Shown in pieces: positions 7,536-18,282 of a DNA stretch of 64,000 bases. The notes under the pieces are model-generated. The model did not search any database, was not told the DNA's origin, and worked only from the letters and a program-made list of their open reading frames with translations. How positions within the stretch are numbered: the first letter of the stretch is position 1; every line of letters begins with the position of its first letter. Source of the stretch: Fodinibius sp. Rm-B-1B1-1 (GTDB taxonomy: Bacteria; Bacteroidota; Rhodothermia; Balneolales; Balneolaceae); assembly GCF_038594945.1 (NCBI RefSeq), contig NZ_JBCFYD010000001.1:248001-312000 (forward strand), written 5' to 3'. Position numbers and translations under genes: made by a program.

Positions 7536-9140
7536 TTATTTTATCCCATTAAAAGGTAAACTTACATACTGTAATGAACGGATACCCTCCAGGTTAAGGA
7601 TAGGCTTCAACTCTTCCTCGGATAGATGTTTATCCACAGAAACTGCTGTAATCGCGTTTTCTCCCTTCTTCGTTCGCCCTAAGCTAAGGTTTGCAATATT
7701 AATATCTTGATCAGCCAGTGCGCTACTCACAGATGCAAGCATTCCAGGCTTATCTACATTTTGGTACATGATGATATCCCCCTCAAGCCGAAGCTCAATA
7801 CCAAAGCCATCAATCTCTACAATACGATAGTCATTATCTCCAAAAACGGTTGCTGAAATCTGTTTATAGGCCGAGCCCTCACCAAGCTTAATAGTGATCA
7901 GATCATTAAACGTCTTGGTTTGACTGGCTGTAGTTTCACGAATATTCAATCCACGCTCCTCAGCAAAATGCCGTGCATTAATAAGGTTTACCGACTCGCT
8001 TATCTGTTGTTTGAGAATTCCCTTCAAAATCGAATCGGTCAATATATCAGCAAATTTGGTACATGTACCGCTGTATTCAAACGAAAATTCGTCAGCATTT
8101 TCGGGTGCCAACTGAATAGCCACGTTTCCAAGTTTCTCTGCCAGCCGTAAATACGGTTGCACCTCTTTATTTGCAATCAACGAAATAGACTTTCCATTAA
8201 GACTGCCTTTAAAGCTTTTCTGCTCTAAAGCATCCACCATCTGATGGGCAATCTGCTCGGCCACCTTTTCCTGGGCTTCTTCAGTCGAAGCTCCCAAGTG
8301 AGGTGTAGTAATGACCTGCGGATGATTCAATAGCTCATATAATTCGTCCGTAGGAGGCTCACTGGAATATACATCCAATGCAATGCCCGATACATAACCT
8401 TCTTCAATAAGCGAATCCAGATCTTCTTCTCTGTAGATGCCGCCCCGAGCACAATTAATCAACCTGATGCCTTTTTTTAACTTATCAGCATTAGCCATTG
8501 AAATCATATTCTTCGTCTTCTCCGTCAGCGGCGTATGTACCGTCAGAAAATCAGTTTGGCCCAACAGTTCATCCAGCTCTAATAATTCGATACCCAAACT
8601 TTCGGCTTTCTCAACAGAGGCAAAAGGATCATAAGCTTTTATCGTCATACCAAACTCCTTCATCCGCTTGGCTACTTCACTACCAATCTTGCCCAATCCA
8701 ACAATACCCAATGTCTTGTTGTGAACTTCAATCCCCATATATTTTTTACGGTCCCAGCCACCGCTTTTCACTTTCTGTACCGACTGGGGAATATTCCGAG
8801 CCAGGGCCAAAATCATTCCACACGTATGTTCAGCGGTAGAAATGGTATTGCCATCAGGAGTATTCATCACCAGCACACCACGCGCCGTTGCCGCATCAAT
8901 ATCTATATTATCAACACCGACGCCGGCACGACCTACAACTTTTAGATTTTCTGCCGCTTTAAGTACTTCAGAAGTCACATCGGTTGAGCTGCGAACGACA
9001 ATACCATCGTACGATTTTATCTCATCATATAAAGCTTGTCCACTTAAATTTTGATTTCGAACAACTTCAACCCCTCGTTCGGCAAACACTTCTTCGCATC
9101 GTTCATCAACACTATCAAGCAACAGGACTTTATATGACAT
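7536..9140 (-). CDS. serA: D-3-phosphoglycerate dehydrogenase
   Basis: 534 aa, the long type I form. It has a catalytic and NAD-binding domain with GLGKIG at residues 148-153, the active-site segment NCARGGIYREEDL, and the catalytic His in TPHLGASTEEA. An intervening ASB-like domain follows, then a C-terminal ACT domain (about 460-534, DKPGMLASVSSALADQDINI) for serine feedback. It oxidises 3-phosphoglycerate to 3-phosphohydroxypyruvate, the first step of serine synthesis. It is the third gene in purF-engB-serA-mce. Confidence 0.95.
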   Translation of the reverse strand: MSYKVLLLDSVDERCEEVFAERGVEVVRNQNLSGQALYDEIKSYDGIVVRSSTDVTSEVLKAAENLKVVGRAGVGVDNIDIDAATARGVLVMNTPDGNTISTAEHTCGMILALARNIPQSVQKVKSGGWDRKKYMGIEVHNKTLGIVGLGKIGSEVAKRMKEFGMTIKAYDPFASVEKAESLGIELLELDELLGQTDFLTVHTPLTEKTKNMISMANADKLKKGIRLINCARGGIYREEDLDSLIEEGYVSGIALDVYSSEPPTDELYELLNHPQVITTPHLGASTEEAQEKVAEQIAHQMVDALEQKSFKGSLNGKSISLIANKEVQPYLRLAEKLGNVAIQLAPENADEFSFEYSGTCTKFADILTDSILKGILKQQISESVNLINARHFAEERGLNIRETTASQTKTFNDLITIKLGEGSAYKQISATVFGDNDYRIVEIDGFGIELRLEGDIIMYQNVDKPGMLASVSSALADQDINIANLSLGRTKKGENAITAVSVDKHLSEEELKPILNLEGIRSLQYVSLPFNGIK

Positions 9141-9164
9141 GGCAGTATGCTAATACAATTGCTG

Positions 9165-9755
9165 TTAAAATTCAGCAAACTCTGTTATTAACTCCTTCAC
9201 TTCTCCAATTCCCTTATTGTCTTTGGTAGAGCTGACAATAATCGGTACTTCAATATTCATTTCATCCAAGATGCGTTTAAGCCGAAACTTGGATTGTTGC
9301 TGCTTATTATACGATAACTTATCGGCCTTGGTCAAAACGATTGAAAACGGCAATCGATTCGTTCCCAACCAGTAGAAAAATTCTTCATCCAAATCGCTGG
9401 GCTCATGACGAATATCTACTAAATGTAATACTAATCGAAGGGTCGATCTTTCCAACAGATAATCACGAATATCACGCCCCCAACGTTCCCGCTCTTCTTT
9501 TGATACCTGGGCATAGCCAAATCCAGGTAGGTCAACCAAAAACAGTTTGTCATCCACCCGGTAATAATTCATCTGTTGCGTTTTGCCCGGCACATTACTG
9601 GTACGCGCCAGTCCCTTATGATCAACCAGTGCATTAATCAGTGAGGACTTCCCCACATTCGATCGACCTGCAAAGCAGATCTCGGGGAAATAGGGCTCAG
9701 GACAAACATCCAGTGAAGGTGCACTTGTTACGAAAGCTGATTTCTTGAATGGCAT
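9165..9755 (-). CDS. engB: ribosome biogenesis GTPase EngB/YihA
   Basis: 196 aa TRAFAC GTPase. G1 GRSNVGKSSLINAL, G3 DLPGFGYA, G4 TKADK and the EngB-specific opening PEICFAGRSNVGK are all present. It acts in large-subunit ribosome assembly and is usually essential. Its ATG overlaps the purF stop by one base (TAATG), indicating translational coupling; serA follows after 24 nt. Confidence 0.95.
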   Translation of the reverse strand: MPFKKSAFVTSAPSLDVCPEPYFPEICFAGRSNVGKSSLINALVDHKGLARTSNVPGKTQQMNYYRVDDKLFLVDLPGFGYAQVSKEERERWGRDIRDYLLERSTLRLVLHLVDIRHEPSDLDEEFFYWLGTNRLPFSIVLTKADKLSYNKQQQSKFRLKRILDEMNIEVPIIVSSTKDNKGIGEVKELITEFAEF

Positions 9756-11257
9756 TATATGATCTCGTTATCCTCTTTCTCGATACCAAAGTTAACCGGC
9801 ACAGGATAATTCTCGGTAAAGCAGGCCGTACAATATCCTTTGGGGGATACATTGGCCTCTTTTACAGCATTAACCAACCCATCCGGCGATAAATATCGAA
9901 GGCTATCTACGCCAATTTCCTTCGCCATTGCTTCAATATCACGATCAAAACGATTTGCCATCAACTCTTTGGGAGTAGGAAAATCCATCCCGTAATAACA
10001 GGGACTAATAATGGGTGGCGAACTAACCAAAAAATGTACTTCAGCCGGATTATCTTTCCTAATCATATTCACAAGATATCGCGATGTCGTTCCACGCACA
10101 ATCGAGTCATCCACAATAATAACTGAGCGACCTTCAATAACTCCTTGTACCGTATTAAATTTGGTTCGTACTTTTTGATCACGGGATTTCTGTCCCGGTG
10201 AAATAAAGGTACGCCCTACATAGTGGTTTCTGATCAAGCCAATTTCAAACTTGCACTCTCGTCCGTATTTCTGATTCTCGTGGACATATCCCAATGCCGC
10301 TGTATTGCTGGAGTCGGGCACAGAAATCACAATAGGCTTTTTGTCGGAAGGTGAATTCTTCACCACCTCATCAATGGGATGTTCTTTGGCCAAATATTTG
10401 CCCAGGTTTCGACGAACCTTATCAACATTTTCGCCAAATATCTTGCTGTCGGGACGTGAAAAATAGACATATTCAAAAATACACTGACTGGTATCCGTCC
10501 CATATTCCGCATTCAGCTGATACGACTCTGGCTCGGAATCAGCCGTAGCATCTTGATCCATCACCAGTACTTCACCAGGCTCAATATCGCGGATATACTC
10601 CGCATCAATAATATCGAAAGCACACGTTTCACTGGCCACACAATATGAGCCGTCAACCTTCCCCAGCGCGAGCGGGCGAAATCCATTGGGATCACGCACA
10701 GCAATAAGTTTCTCGTCCGTCAACATCACCAAGCTGTACGCGCCCTCAACCTCTTCAAGCGCATCCAAGACCTGTTCCAACTGCGTTTCTTTTTTGCTGT
10801 GAGATATCAGGTGCAAAATCAGTTCGGTATCAGACGTACTCTGAAAAAGTACCCCCTCTTCTCTGAACCGCTCCCGCAGCTGCTTCGCGTTGGCCAAGTT
10901 TCCATTATGACCAATACCAATATTGCCACTTCGATAATGAACGCGAAACGGCTGTATATTAGCCGGATTCTTAGAGGCTCCAGTCGTAGAATACCGATTA
11001 TGACCGATGGCCGCTGTGCCTTTCAACTCATCATCAAAAACTTCTTGGTCATCAAAAACATTAAGGACTAATCCAAAATCGCGGTGCGCTGGCATCACCC
11101 AACGACCTTGATCCTCATCATAATGAGAAGTTACAATTCCCGCTGACTCTTGTCCTCGGTGCTGAAGGGCATGCAGCCCATAATAGGTGAGTAGTGCTGC
11201 GTCGGGATGGTTTTGCATCCCAAAAATGCCGCAATAATCGCGTGGCTTATCGATCAT
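9755..11257 (-). CDS. purF: amidophosphoribosyltransferase
   Basis: 500 aa. MIDKPRDYC places a short propeptide before the nucleophilic Cys9 of the class II glutaminase domain. The PRPP loop VIIVDDSIVRGTT lies in the C-terminal phosphoribosyltransferase domain. Cysteines in SQCIFEYVYF, SPCYYG and YCTAC match the four [4Fe-4S] ligands of the Bacillus-type enzyme, so a cluster and processed propeptide are expected. It catalyses the committed step of purine synthesis. It is the first gene of the operon, with purA about 3 kb away in the same orientation. Confidence 0.96.
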   Translation of the reverse strand: MIDKPRDYCGIFGMQNHPDAALLTYYGLHALQHRGQESAGIVTSHYDEDQGRWVMPAHRDFGLVLNVFDDQEVFDDELKGTAAIGHNRYSTTGASKNPANIQPFRVHYRSGNIGIGHNGNLANAKQLRERFREEGVLFQSTSDTELILHLISHSKKETQLEQVLDALEEVEGAYSLVMLTDEKLIAVRDPNGFRPLALGKVDGSYCVASETCAFDIIDAEYIRDIEPGEVLVMDQDATADSEPESYQLNAEYGTDTSQCIFEYVYFSRPDSKIFGENVDKVRRNLGKYLAKEHPIDEVVKNSPSDKKPIVISVPDSSNTAALGYVHENQKYGRECKFEIGLIRNHYVGRTFISPGQKSRDQKVRTKFNTVQGVIEGRSVIIVDDSIVRGTTSRYLVNMIRKDNPAEVHFLVSSPPIISPCYYGMDFPTPKELMANRFDRDIEAMAKEIGVDSLRYLSPDGLVNAVKEANVSPKGYCTACFTENYPVPVNFGIEKEDNEII

Positions 11258-11328
11258 TTAGCTAAGTATAAAGAATTGGTTTCCAGTGATTAGAAAGGTA
11301 ATAAAAATAGCACAGTATGTGGTAAAAA

Positions 11329-12207
11329 TTATTTATTATCAGTAGCCCTATTTTGAAGGTATACATCCAACTCATTCATATCCACAGCGGTCGAAACTTC
11401 CGAACTTAACGTAAAGTTGTGCTTAATCAGTGTTGTTCGAGCCCTATCCATAAGCTGTGATTTTAAATTCGACAACAAGACTTCTTGTCTCTTAACATCA
11501 ACCTTAATCCAAAAGTACACCGTTAGTTCGATATAGCTTGGAGTAAAACCTGTAATTAAAACATTGGGAGACGGATTTACAGTCAACTTCTGCTCCTGCT
11601 TTAACATGTCCAGCAATATTTTACAGGCGTTTTGGGCATCATCACGATAATCAATACCTATAACAAATGATCCGCGACGAAGTCCGTCACGTGTATAATT
11701 GAATAATGGTTTGGCAAGCAATTGCGAACTTGGAACAAACACATCGCAACCGTTAGCAGTGCGAATGTGAGTATGCCGCAGTTCAATATTTTTAACCCGC
11801 CCCATAATACCTTCAGTTTCAATAAGGTCGCCATTCGTAAACGGTCGACTAAATGCCATAAAAAAACCGGCCAGAAAGTTTTCTCCGATATCCTTAAAAG
11901 CAAAACCCAATATCACAGCAGTAATTCCACCACTGGCCAAAATACTGGCAGCAACTCCATAAAGACCAATAATATTTAACGCTATTAATATTCCGATTAT
12001 AAAGACAAAACCATAAATTAGCTTACCAAAAAACTGTACATTTGAGGAGTTAATAGGCGATCGATCTAAGACTTTCTGATATACTCTCTTTGCCCCGCGA
12101 GCCAGAAAATGGAACACAATAAGTGTCAACAGGGCAAACATCAGCTCGGGAAGCCGTTCCATAACCTCTTCGAAAAGACCTTCAAACTTAGAATATAATA
12201 TATCCAT
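11329..12207 (-). CDS. mscS: MscS-family mechanosensitive ion channel
   Basis: 292 aa, the size of small-conductance MscS. N-terminal membrane helices are followed by the pore helix region ASILASGGITAVILGFAFKD and the family signature ENFLAGFFMAFSRPF, then the cytoplasmic beta domain (GDLIETEGIMGRVKNIELRHT). It is an inner-membrane tension-gated channel that releases osmolytes on hypo-osmotic shock, fitting a halophilic or marine lifestyle (inference). It is monocistronic, 71 nt upstream of purF. Confidence 0.93.
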   Translation of the reverse strand: MDILYSKFEGLFEEVMERLPELMFALLTLIVFHFLARGAKRVYQKVLDRSPINSSNVQFFGKLIYGFVFIIGILIALNIIGLYGVAASILASGGITAVILGFAFKDIGENFLAGFFMAFSRPFTNGDLIETEGIMGRVKNIELRHTHIRTANGCDVFVPSSQLLAKPLFNYTRDGLRRGSFVIGIDYRDDAQNACKILLDMLKQEQKLTVNPSPNVLITGFTPSYIELTVYFWIKVDVKRQEVLLSNLKSQLMDRARTTLIKHNFTLSSEVSTAVDMNELDVYLQNRATDNK

Positions 12208-12535
12208 AACGCTTTATTTTCCTTAGATGATCTTTTAAGAAAGAGAAAAGTTTATAACTATGGAAGCTAATTTTGGAATACGGAATAAAAATATGCTGAC
12301 TCTTTGAAAGGAATGGATATTACCTTTTATCGAACTGGTTATCATTCACACACTTCTATTTGATCAGCTCGTCATGCCTACAGGGTTTTGTAGTTAACAA
12401 TCTCTCAGGAAATGTCAGCTTTTGTAAAAGCCCTATGTTTAGCGAGGTACCCCATTGATTCCTACGCGAGGTAAAATCCACGTAATACTGATCAATGAAT
12501 TCGCTATATATAATATAAGTATCAAACATTTCACC
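12208..12535. other. intergenic stretch, nothing recognised
   Basis: About 330 bases between the mscS start and the tRNA-Gly terminator. No open frame over 20 codons with a start, no RNA fold and no repeat could be recognised. It presumably contains the mscS promoter next to 12207. Confidence 0.5.
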
Positions 12536-12538
12536 AAT

Positions 12539-12579
12539 AAAAAAAGCTCTCGCAGGATTATCTGCAAGAGCTTTTAGAG
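12539..12579 (-). terminator. intrinsic terminator of tRNA-Gly
   Basis: On the minus strand, AAAAGCTCTTGCAG and CTGCGAGAGCTTTT form a stem with a short AT-rich loop, followed by a T run. It lies directly 3' of tRNA-Gly. Confidence 0.8.
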
Positions 12580-12581
12580 AG

Positions 12582-12653
12582 AGCGGGAGACCGGAGTCGA
12601 ACCGGCGACCTTCTCGTTGGCAACGAGATGCTCTACCGCTGAGCTACTCCCGC
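12582..12653 (-). tRNA. tRNA-Gly (GCC)
   Basis: 72 nt on the minus strand. Acceptor GCGGGAG pairs with CTCCCGC, discriminator T. The D arm has GCTCAGCGGTAGAGC, the anticodon stem CTCGT/ACGAG holds loop TGCCA within TTGCCAA (anticodon GCC), and the T arm contains GGTTCGACTCC. CCA is not encoded. A TATATTTG box lies 40 nt upstream. Confidence 0.97.
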
Positions 12654-12692
12654 TTATAAAATTGAGTTTCTCAACCGCTTTTCAAAGAGTTC

Positions 12693-12724
12693 CAAATATA
12701 AGGTATTGCACCCATATATATCAA
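12693..12724 (-). promoter_or_regulatory. Bacteroidota-type promoter of tRNA-Gly
   Basis: On the minus strand a TTG is followed by 21 nt and then TATATTTG (12700 to 12693). This is the same -7 octamer as in front of tRNA-Leu. The box ends 40 nt before the tRNA. Confidence 0.55.
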
Positions 12725-12768
12725 GAACAATTATTGTTTTCTTAAAACTTTTTTCCTGCACTCAAGTA

Positions 12769-14089
<1,321 letters not shown>

Positions 14090-14108
14090 TAATTGAAATT
14101 TATAATGA

Positions 14109-14465
14109 TTACTCTTCCCCTTTCGATTCACCGTATGATTTCACCGCTTCTTCGAGCGACTTAAAGTGCTTAAAAACGGTAATCAACTTGGTGATAACCA
14201 ACAGGCTTTCAATCTTATCTGTGGCATTGGCAATACGCAGGTCACCACCCGCTTTACGCATAGTGGTAAGTCCTCCAATAAGCATCCCCAAGCCGGAGGA
14301 ATTCATAAATTTAACCTTGCCAAGATCGGCAATAACGTTAGTCTGGTCTTCCTCAATAAGCTCATGAAGTTTTTCATTAAGCTTGACCGCATCAGGGCCG
14401 CCCATCACATTGCCCTTAAACTCAATTACAACACAATTATATCGTTCTGATACATTAAAATTCAT
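14109..14465 (-). CDS. STAS-domain anti-sigma-factor antagonist
   Basis: 118 aa, a stand-alone STAS domain of the SpoIIAA/RsbV type. The phosphorylation loop is KFMNSSGLGML, with Ser56/Ser57 as the expected target of an RsbW-type kinase. In this family the unphosphorylated form releases a partner protein from an anti-sigma kinase. No kinase or sigma gene is adjacent. It lies 38 nt after secF and ends in a strong terminator, so it may be expressed with secDF. Confidence 0.9.
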   Translation of the reverse strand: MNFNVSERYNCVVIEFKGNVMGGPDAVKLNEKLHELIEEDQTNVIADLGKVKFMNSSGLGMLIGGLTTMRKAGGDLRIANATDKIESLLVITKLITVFKHFKSLEEAVKSYGESKGEE

Positions 14466-14503
14466 TTTATTGCTCCCTGCTGGTTAAAATTAGGAGTTAA
14501 TGG

Positions 14504-15418
14504 TTAAGCTTTTTCTTCTTTATAACGTTGAATTTCGACAACCGTCGAACTTGCTACAAACAATGAGCTGTAGGTACCAATAATCACCCCAAGCATCAGT
14601 GCAAAAGAAAAGCCTTTAAGCACTTCACCGCCAAATATAAATAGAATGGTTACCACAAAAAAGGTGGTCACAGAAGTAATAACCGTACGGCTTAGCGTAT
14701 CGTTAAGACTTTTATTAACCATCTCATCGTGATCCATTGTTTTATAAAGCAAGCTATTTTCACGAATCCGGTCAAAAACAACCACCGTATCGTTAAGCGA
14801 ATAACCTACAATTGTCAAAAAGGCCGCAATTATAGCCTGATCAATTTGCAAGCTAAACGGCACGATATCTGCCAGGAATGTAAAAACTCCTACCACAATT
14901 AATACATCGTGGAACAAAGCTGCCACTGCCCCGGCCGAATACGTCCAGTTTTTAAAACGGATGAGGATATAAATAAATATTACAATCAGCGCAAAAATAA
15001 TAGCATTGATTGCCCCTCGTTTCAGATCTTCGGCAAAACGCGCACCTACAATATCCGTTTTAATAACAGTTGCAGGATTATCGGAATACACCTCAGACAT
15101 TGTATTGGTAATCAACCGCTGCACCTCAGAAATATCCTGCGGATTATCAGTACGAATTAACACCTCTTCCGGTGATCCATACAGTTTTACTACCGGTGTT
15201 CCACCAAGTGGTTCTGTAAGTTCTGAACGGATATCAATAACATCTACCGGCTGCTCGAATTGTAGCACGAACTCTTTACCGCCCTTAAAGTCAATACCGT
15301 ACTGCAGACCTTTTGTTAGAATTCCAACGAGTGAGGCCAACAGTAAAATACCTGAAACGTAATAGGCAATTTTGTGGCCTTTTAGAAAATTAAAATCTGG
15401 TGTTTCGAACCATCTCAT
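14504..15418 (-). CDS. secF: protein translocase subunit SecF
   Basis: 304 aa, six helices of the RND type. Signatures: GIDFKGGKEFVLQF in the first extracytoplasmic region, VGYSLNDTVVVFDRIREN and the C-terminal GTYSSLFVAS. With SecD it uses the proton gradient to help complete Sec-dependent export at the inner membrane. It begins 41 nt downstream of secD, so the two form an operon. Confidence 0.97.
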   Translation of the reverse strand: MRWFETPDFNFLKGHKIAYYVSGILLLASLVGILTKGLQYGIDFKGGKEFVLQFEQPVDVIDIRSELTEPLGGTPVVKLYGSPEEVLIRTDNPQDISEVQRLITNTMSEVYSDNPATVIKTDIVGARFAEDLKRGAINAIIFALIVIFIYILIRFKNWTYSAGAVAALFHDVLIVVGVFTFLADIVPFSLQIDQAIIAAFLTIVGYSLNDTVVVFDRIRENSLLYKTMDHDEMVNKSLNDTLSRTVITSVTTFFVVTILFIFGGEVLKGFSFALMLGVIIGTYSSLFVASSTVVEIQRYKEEKA

Positions 15419-15459
15419 AGTTAAAGTCCCTTATTCTATAAATTGAATTTCTTTTGTTC

Positions 15460-17277
15460 TTAACCGAAGCTGATTTCAGCCGATTTATCTTGCGTCAAGT
15501 AATCTACAATAACACGGGTAATCACAATCGCACTAAACAGCGACGCAACAATACCAGCCATCAGAGTAACTGCAAAACCTTTAATGGGTCCTACACCGAA
15601 ACTATAGAGGATAATGCCTACAAAGAAGGTAGTAATATTAGCATCCATAATTGCACTCATGGCATTCGAATAACCGCCTTCAATGGAAGCTCGCAATGTT
15701 TTTCCGGTTCGCTGCTCTTCCCTGATCCGGTCAAATATCAGCACGTTGGCATCAACGGCCATACCAATGGTTAATACAATTCCGGCGATACCGGGTAAGG
15801 TAAGTGTCGCTTTAAAAGCAGCAAGAATACCGAGTATAAAGATGATATTCAGAATTAATGCCAGATCAGCAATAGCACCTCCGGTGCGGTAGTAAACCAT
15901 CATAAAAAAGGCTACAATAATTAATCCTATGAGGGTAGAATAGAACCCTGCCTGAATAGATTCCTCACCAAGCGTGGCTCCAACCGTACGCTCCTCAATA
16001 ATTTCGAGCGGTGCCGGCAATGCACCTGAAAGCAGAATATTTACAAGGTCTTCGGCTTCTTGCACGCTTTCCAATCCAGATATTGAAGAACGCCCATTGG
16101 AAATTTTGGTCTCCACATTGGGGTAAGAATACACATAACCATCCAGAACAATTGCAATAGGCTTACCAATGTTTGCCCCTGTAATTCGAGCCCAGCGACG
16201 AGCACCTTCGGCGTTCATATTCATTGATACCCGAGGCTGATTGGTTGCCTGGTCAAAATTAACGCTGGCTTCTGAAATTACATCACCCGTTAACTCTACT
16301 TCGGATCGAACGGCAATAAGTTCAAACAAATCCTGCCCTTGCTGAGTTTGCGTAAAGGGTGATGCTCCCCACATCAATTCGATATTTCGAGGCATTAACT
16401 CCTGAACTTCTTTTCGCTGCAGCAGCTCATTCACACGAGCCGTATCTTGTCCGGTAGAATATCCAAACGTATATCCTGATCGGCCTCGCGGATTAAGTAC
16501 CTCAAGCAATGGATTTGACTGCCCTTGTTGTGATACTCCTGAAGTATCAGCAGAAGCCTGCTGGTCAAAATAGTTAATAACACGTTCTTGTGCGTTATTA
16601 ATCTGGTCGGGCTGACCTACAAGGCGGAATTCAAGACGAGCTGTTCCTTTTAACAGATCCCGAATTCGTTGTTTGTTTGATACTCCTGGCAACTCAACAA
16701 CAACACGGTTATTCCCCTGCTTAAAAATGGCAGGTTCCGTAACACCATACCGGTCAACACGAGTACGAATAATTTCCATCGCTCGATCAACAGCAGACGT
16801 TCGCTGCTGCTCAAGATACGTCAAAATCTCTTCGTTGGTAGACCGACGAGTTATATTTTCTGTATCCGAACGATAATATCGGCTCAACCGTCCATCGGGA
16901 TTACGTTCTTCAAATAACGTAATCATCTCCTGTAAGAAATCAGTATCATTGTCGAGAGCTCGTTGCTTAGCCTCATCAATAACTTCTTCCAACTCCTCGT
17001 CGAGATTATCACCGGCAAGCTCTTTCATAAACTGTGCCGTACCAACTTCAAGCGTTACGTGCATACCGCCCTGAAGATCCAGTCCCAACGACAAAGAATT
17101 CTGACGCAGTTCCTGTAACCGCTGAGTATTTTCTTCTACATATTCAGCGCGTTCTGCCTCTGGCAAATCCTCGATATAATTCTGCTCCAATGTATGTTGT
17201 ACCGTTGGCCATAAATAGTAGAGCGTAAGTGCCAGAAAGGCGACAATAGAACCTACTTTAAATCCATTACCTTTCAT
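15460..17277 (-). CDS. secD: protein translocase subunit SecD
   Basis: 605 aa. The N-terminal helix (VGSIVAFLALTLYYLWPT) is followed by GLDLQGGMHVTLEV, a large periplasmic domain (RVDRYGVTEPAIFKQG, VVELPGV) and a C-terminal five-helix block with VLTIGMAVDANVLIFDRIREE. It works with SecF in Sec export. Separate secD and secF genes contrast with the fused secDF of many Bacteroidetes. Confidence 0.97.
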   Translation of the reverse strand: MKGNGFKVGSIVAFLALTLYYLWPTVQHTLEQNYIEDLPEAERAEYVEENTQRLQELRQNSLSLGLDLQGGMHVTLEVGTAQFMKELAGDNLDEELEEVIDEAKQRALDNDTDFLQEMITLFEERNPDGRLSRYYRSDTENITRRSTNEEILTYLEQQRTSAVDRAMEIIRTRVDRYGVTEPAIFKQGNNRVVVELPGVSNKQRIRDLLKGTARLEFRLVGQPDQINNAQERVINYFDQQASADTSGVSQQGQSNPLLEVLNPRGRSGYTFGYSTGQDTARVNELLQRKEVQELMPRNIELMWGASPFTQTQQGQDLFELIAVRSEVELTGDVISEASVNFDQATNQPRVSMNMNAEGARRWARITGANIGKPIAIVLDGYVYSYPNVETKISNGRSSISGLESVQEAEDLVNILLSGALPAPLEIIEERTVGATLGEESIQAGFYSTLIGLIIVAFFMMVYYRTGGAIADLALILNIIFILGILAAFKATLTLPGIAGIVLTIGMAVDANVLIFDRIREEQRTGKTLRASIEGGYSNAMSAIMDANITTFFVGIILYSFGVGPIKGFAVTLMAGIVASLFSAIVITRVIVDYLTQDKSAEISFG

Positions 17278-17381
17278 AAATAAATCGTTTTAAAAAATTA
17301 AGAATTGTGTTTCAGTAATATGTTTCATCTCTCATACATCAAGAGAAATAGAAAAAGAGAATTGTATAATCAGATTTTATA

Positions 17382-17930
17382 CTATGGGGCACCAATAGCA
17401 ATACCTTCTACCATAGGCCTAATAGCCATGGGAATAAATTTTTGAGCATCAGCAATTAGCCCTACAGGCTTCCAGAATTGTCTTACCAAAGCAGTGCTAA
17501 TAGCAGGTATATCAAATGATGCTTTTTGATCTACCACTATTGGCGAAAATGTTTTTGTAATCGATGGAACCGGAACCCCGGCCATGGCATTACCAGTCTG
17601 AAATTGACTCCACTCGATAAGCAACAGCTGGTAAATGTGTGAAGATGCTGTTGCATCTACAAAGGAAAACTCAAAGTTCCTGTTACTACTTTGAATAACC
17701 TGGGAGGCTTCCTTGATAAACTCATCTAAATCAGAGGCTGATTTCTTAATATCCTCCAGCTCCTCTTGCAGAGTAACATCACCGGTAGACTCCGCCATCG
17801 TGGTTAACCAGCTCGCAAAGGCCTGCGATGAATGGTCCACCTGGACTTGCTGCACCGAATACAAACCAAAGCCAATACAAATAGCAGCTATAGCAACGAT
17901 GCGAATAATATATGTACGGAGTTGATTCAT
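17382..17930 (-). CDS. hypothetical membrane-anchored protein (182 aa)
   Basis: No family recognised. One N-terminal helix (IIRIVAIAAICIGFGLYSV, residues 8-26) probably anchors the protein or serves as an uncleaved signal. The rest is extracytoplasmic, with a helical acidic part (EELEDIKKSASDLDEFIKE) and a hydrophobic C-terminus ending GIAIGAP. It lies 104 nt upstream of secD in the same orientation, so a link to export is possible but unproven. Confidence 0.6.
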   Translation of the reverse strand: MNQLRTYIIRIVAIAAICIGFGLYSVQQVQVDHSSQAFASWLTTMAESTGDVTLQEELEDIKKSASDLDEFIKEASQVIQSSNRNFEFSFVDATASSHIYQLLLIEWSQFQTGNAMAGVPVPSITKTFSPIVVDQKASFDIPAISTALVRQFWKPVGLIADAQKFIPMAIRPMVEGIAIGAP

Positions 17931-18000
17931 CAGTGGCAGAAAATAGGGAGAATGTACCTATGGGACAAACCTTTTTCTACCCACCCTAACAGGTAAAATC

Positions 18001-18198
18001 TTATTCTTCTAATCCCGCCTGGTTATTTGATATGAACATATCATCAATCCAACCATAAAATATAGCTGATATGATGGCCGCAAAGCCTCCAAATAAGATA
18101 CTACCCGACAACGGCATATCATATAACACTTCAAACAAAACCGTGATTAATACCGCCAAAACCAAACAAACTGTAATACATTTTGCGAATAAACTCAT
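18001..18198 (-). CDS. small two-helix membrane protein (65 aa)
   Basis: No family recognised. The product has two hydrophobic stretches (ITVCLVLAVLITVLFEVLY and SILFGGFAAIISAIFYGWI) and an acidic tail. The frame is intact with ATG start. It is 70 nt upstream of the 182-aa membrane protein gene and may share its transcript. Confidence 0.55.
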   Translation of the reverse strand: MSLFAKCITVCLVLAVLITVLFEVLYDMPLSGSILFGGFAAIISAIFYGWIDDMFISNNQAGLEE

Positions 18199-18282
18199 AA
18201 GAGAACGAAATTTTATTAACGGGACGAACCTAATATTGGCAAAAGTATTTCAACCTGCCAAATTTTGTACTGCCCCTACTAA

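Noticed and set aside
7630-7638. Perfect DnaA box TTATCCACA inside serA
   Set aside because: Isolated and intragenic; a single 9-mer is expected by chance and there is no AT-rich or clustered context.
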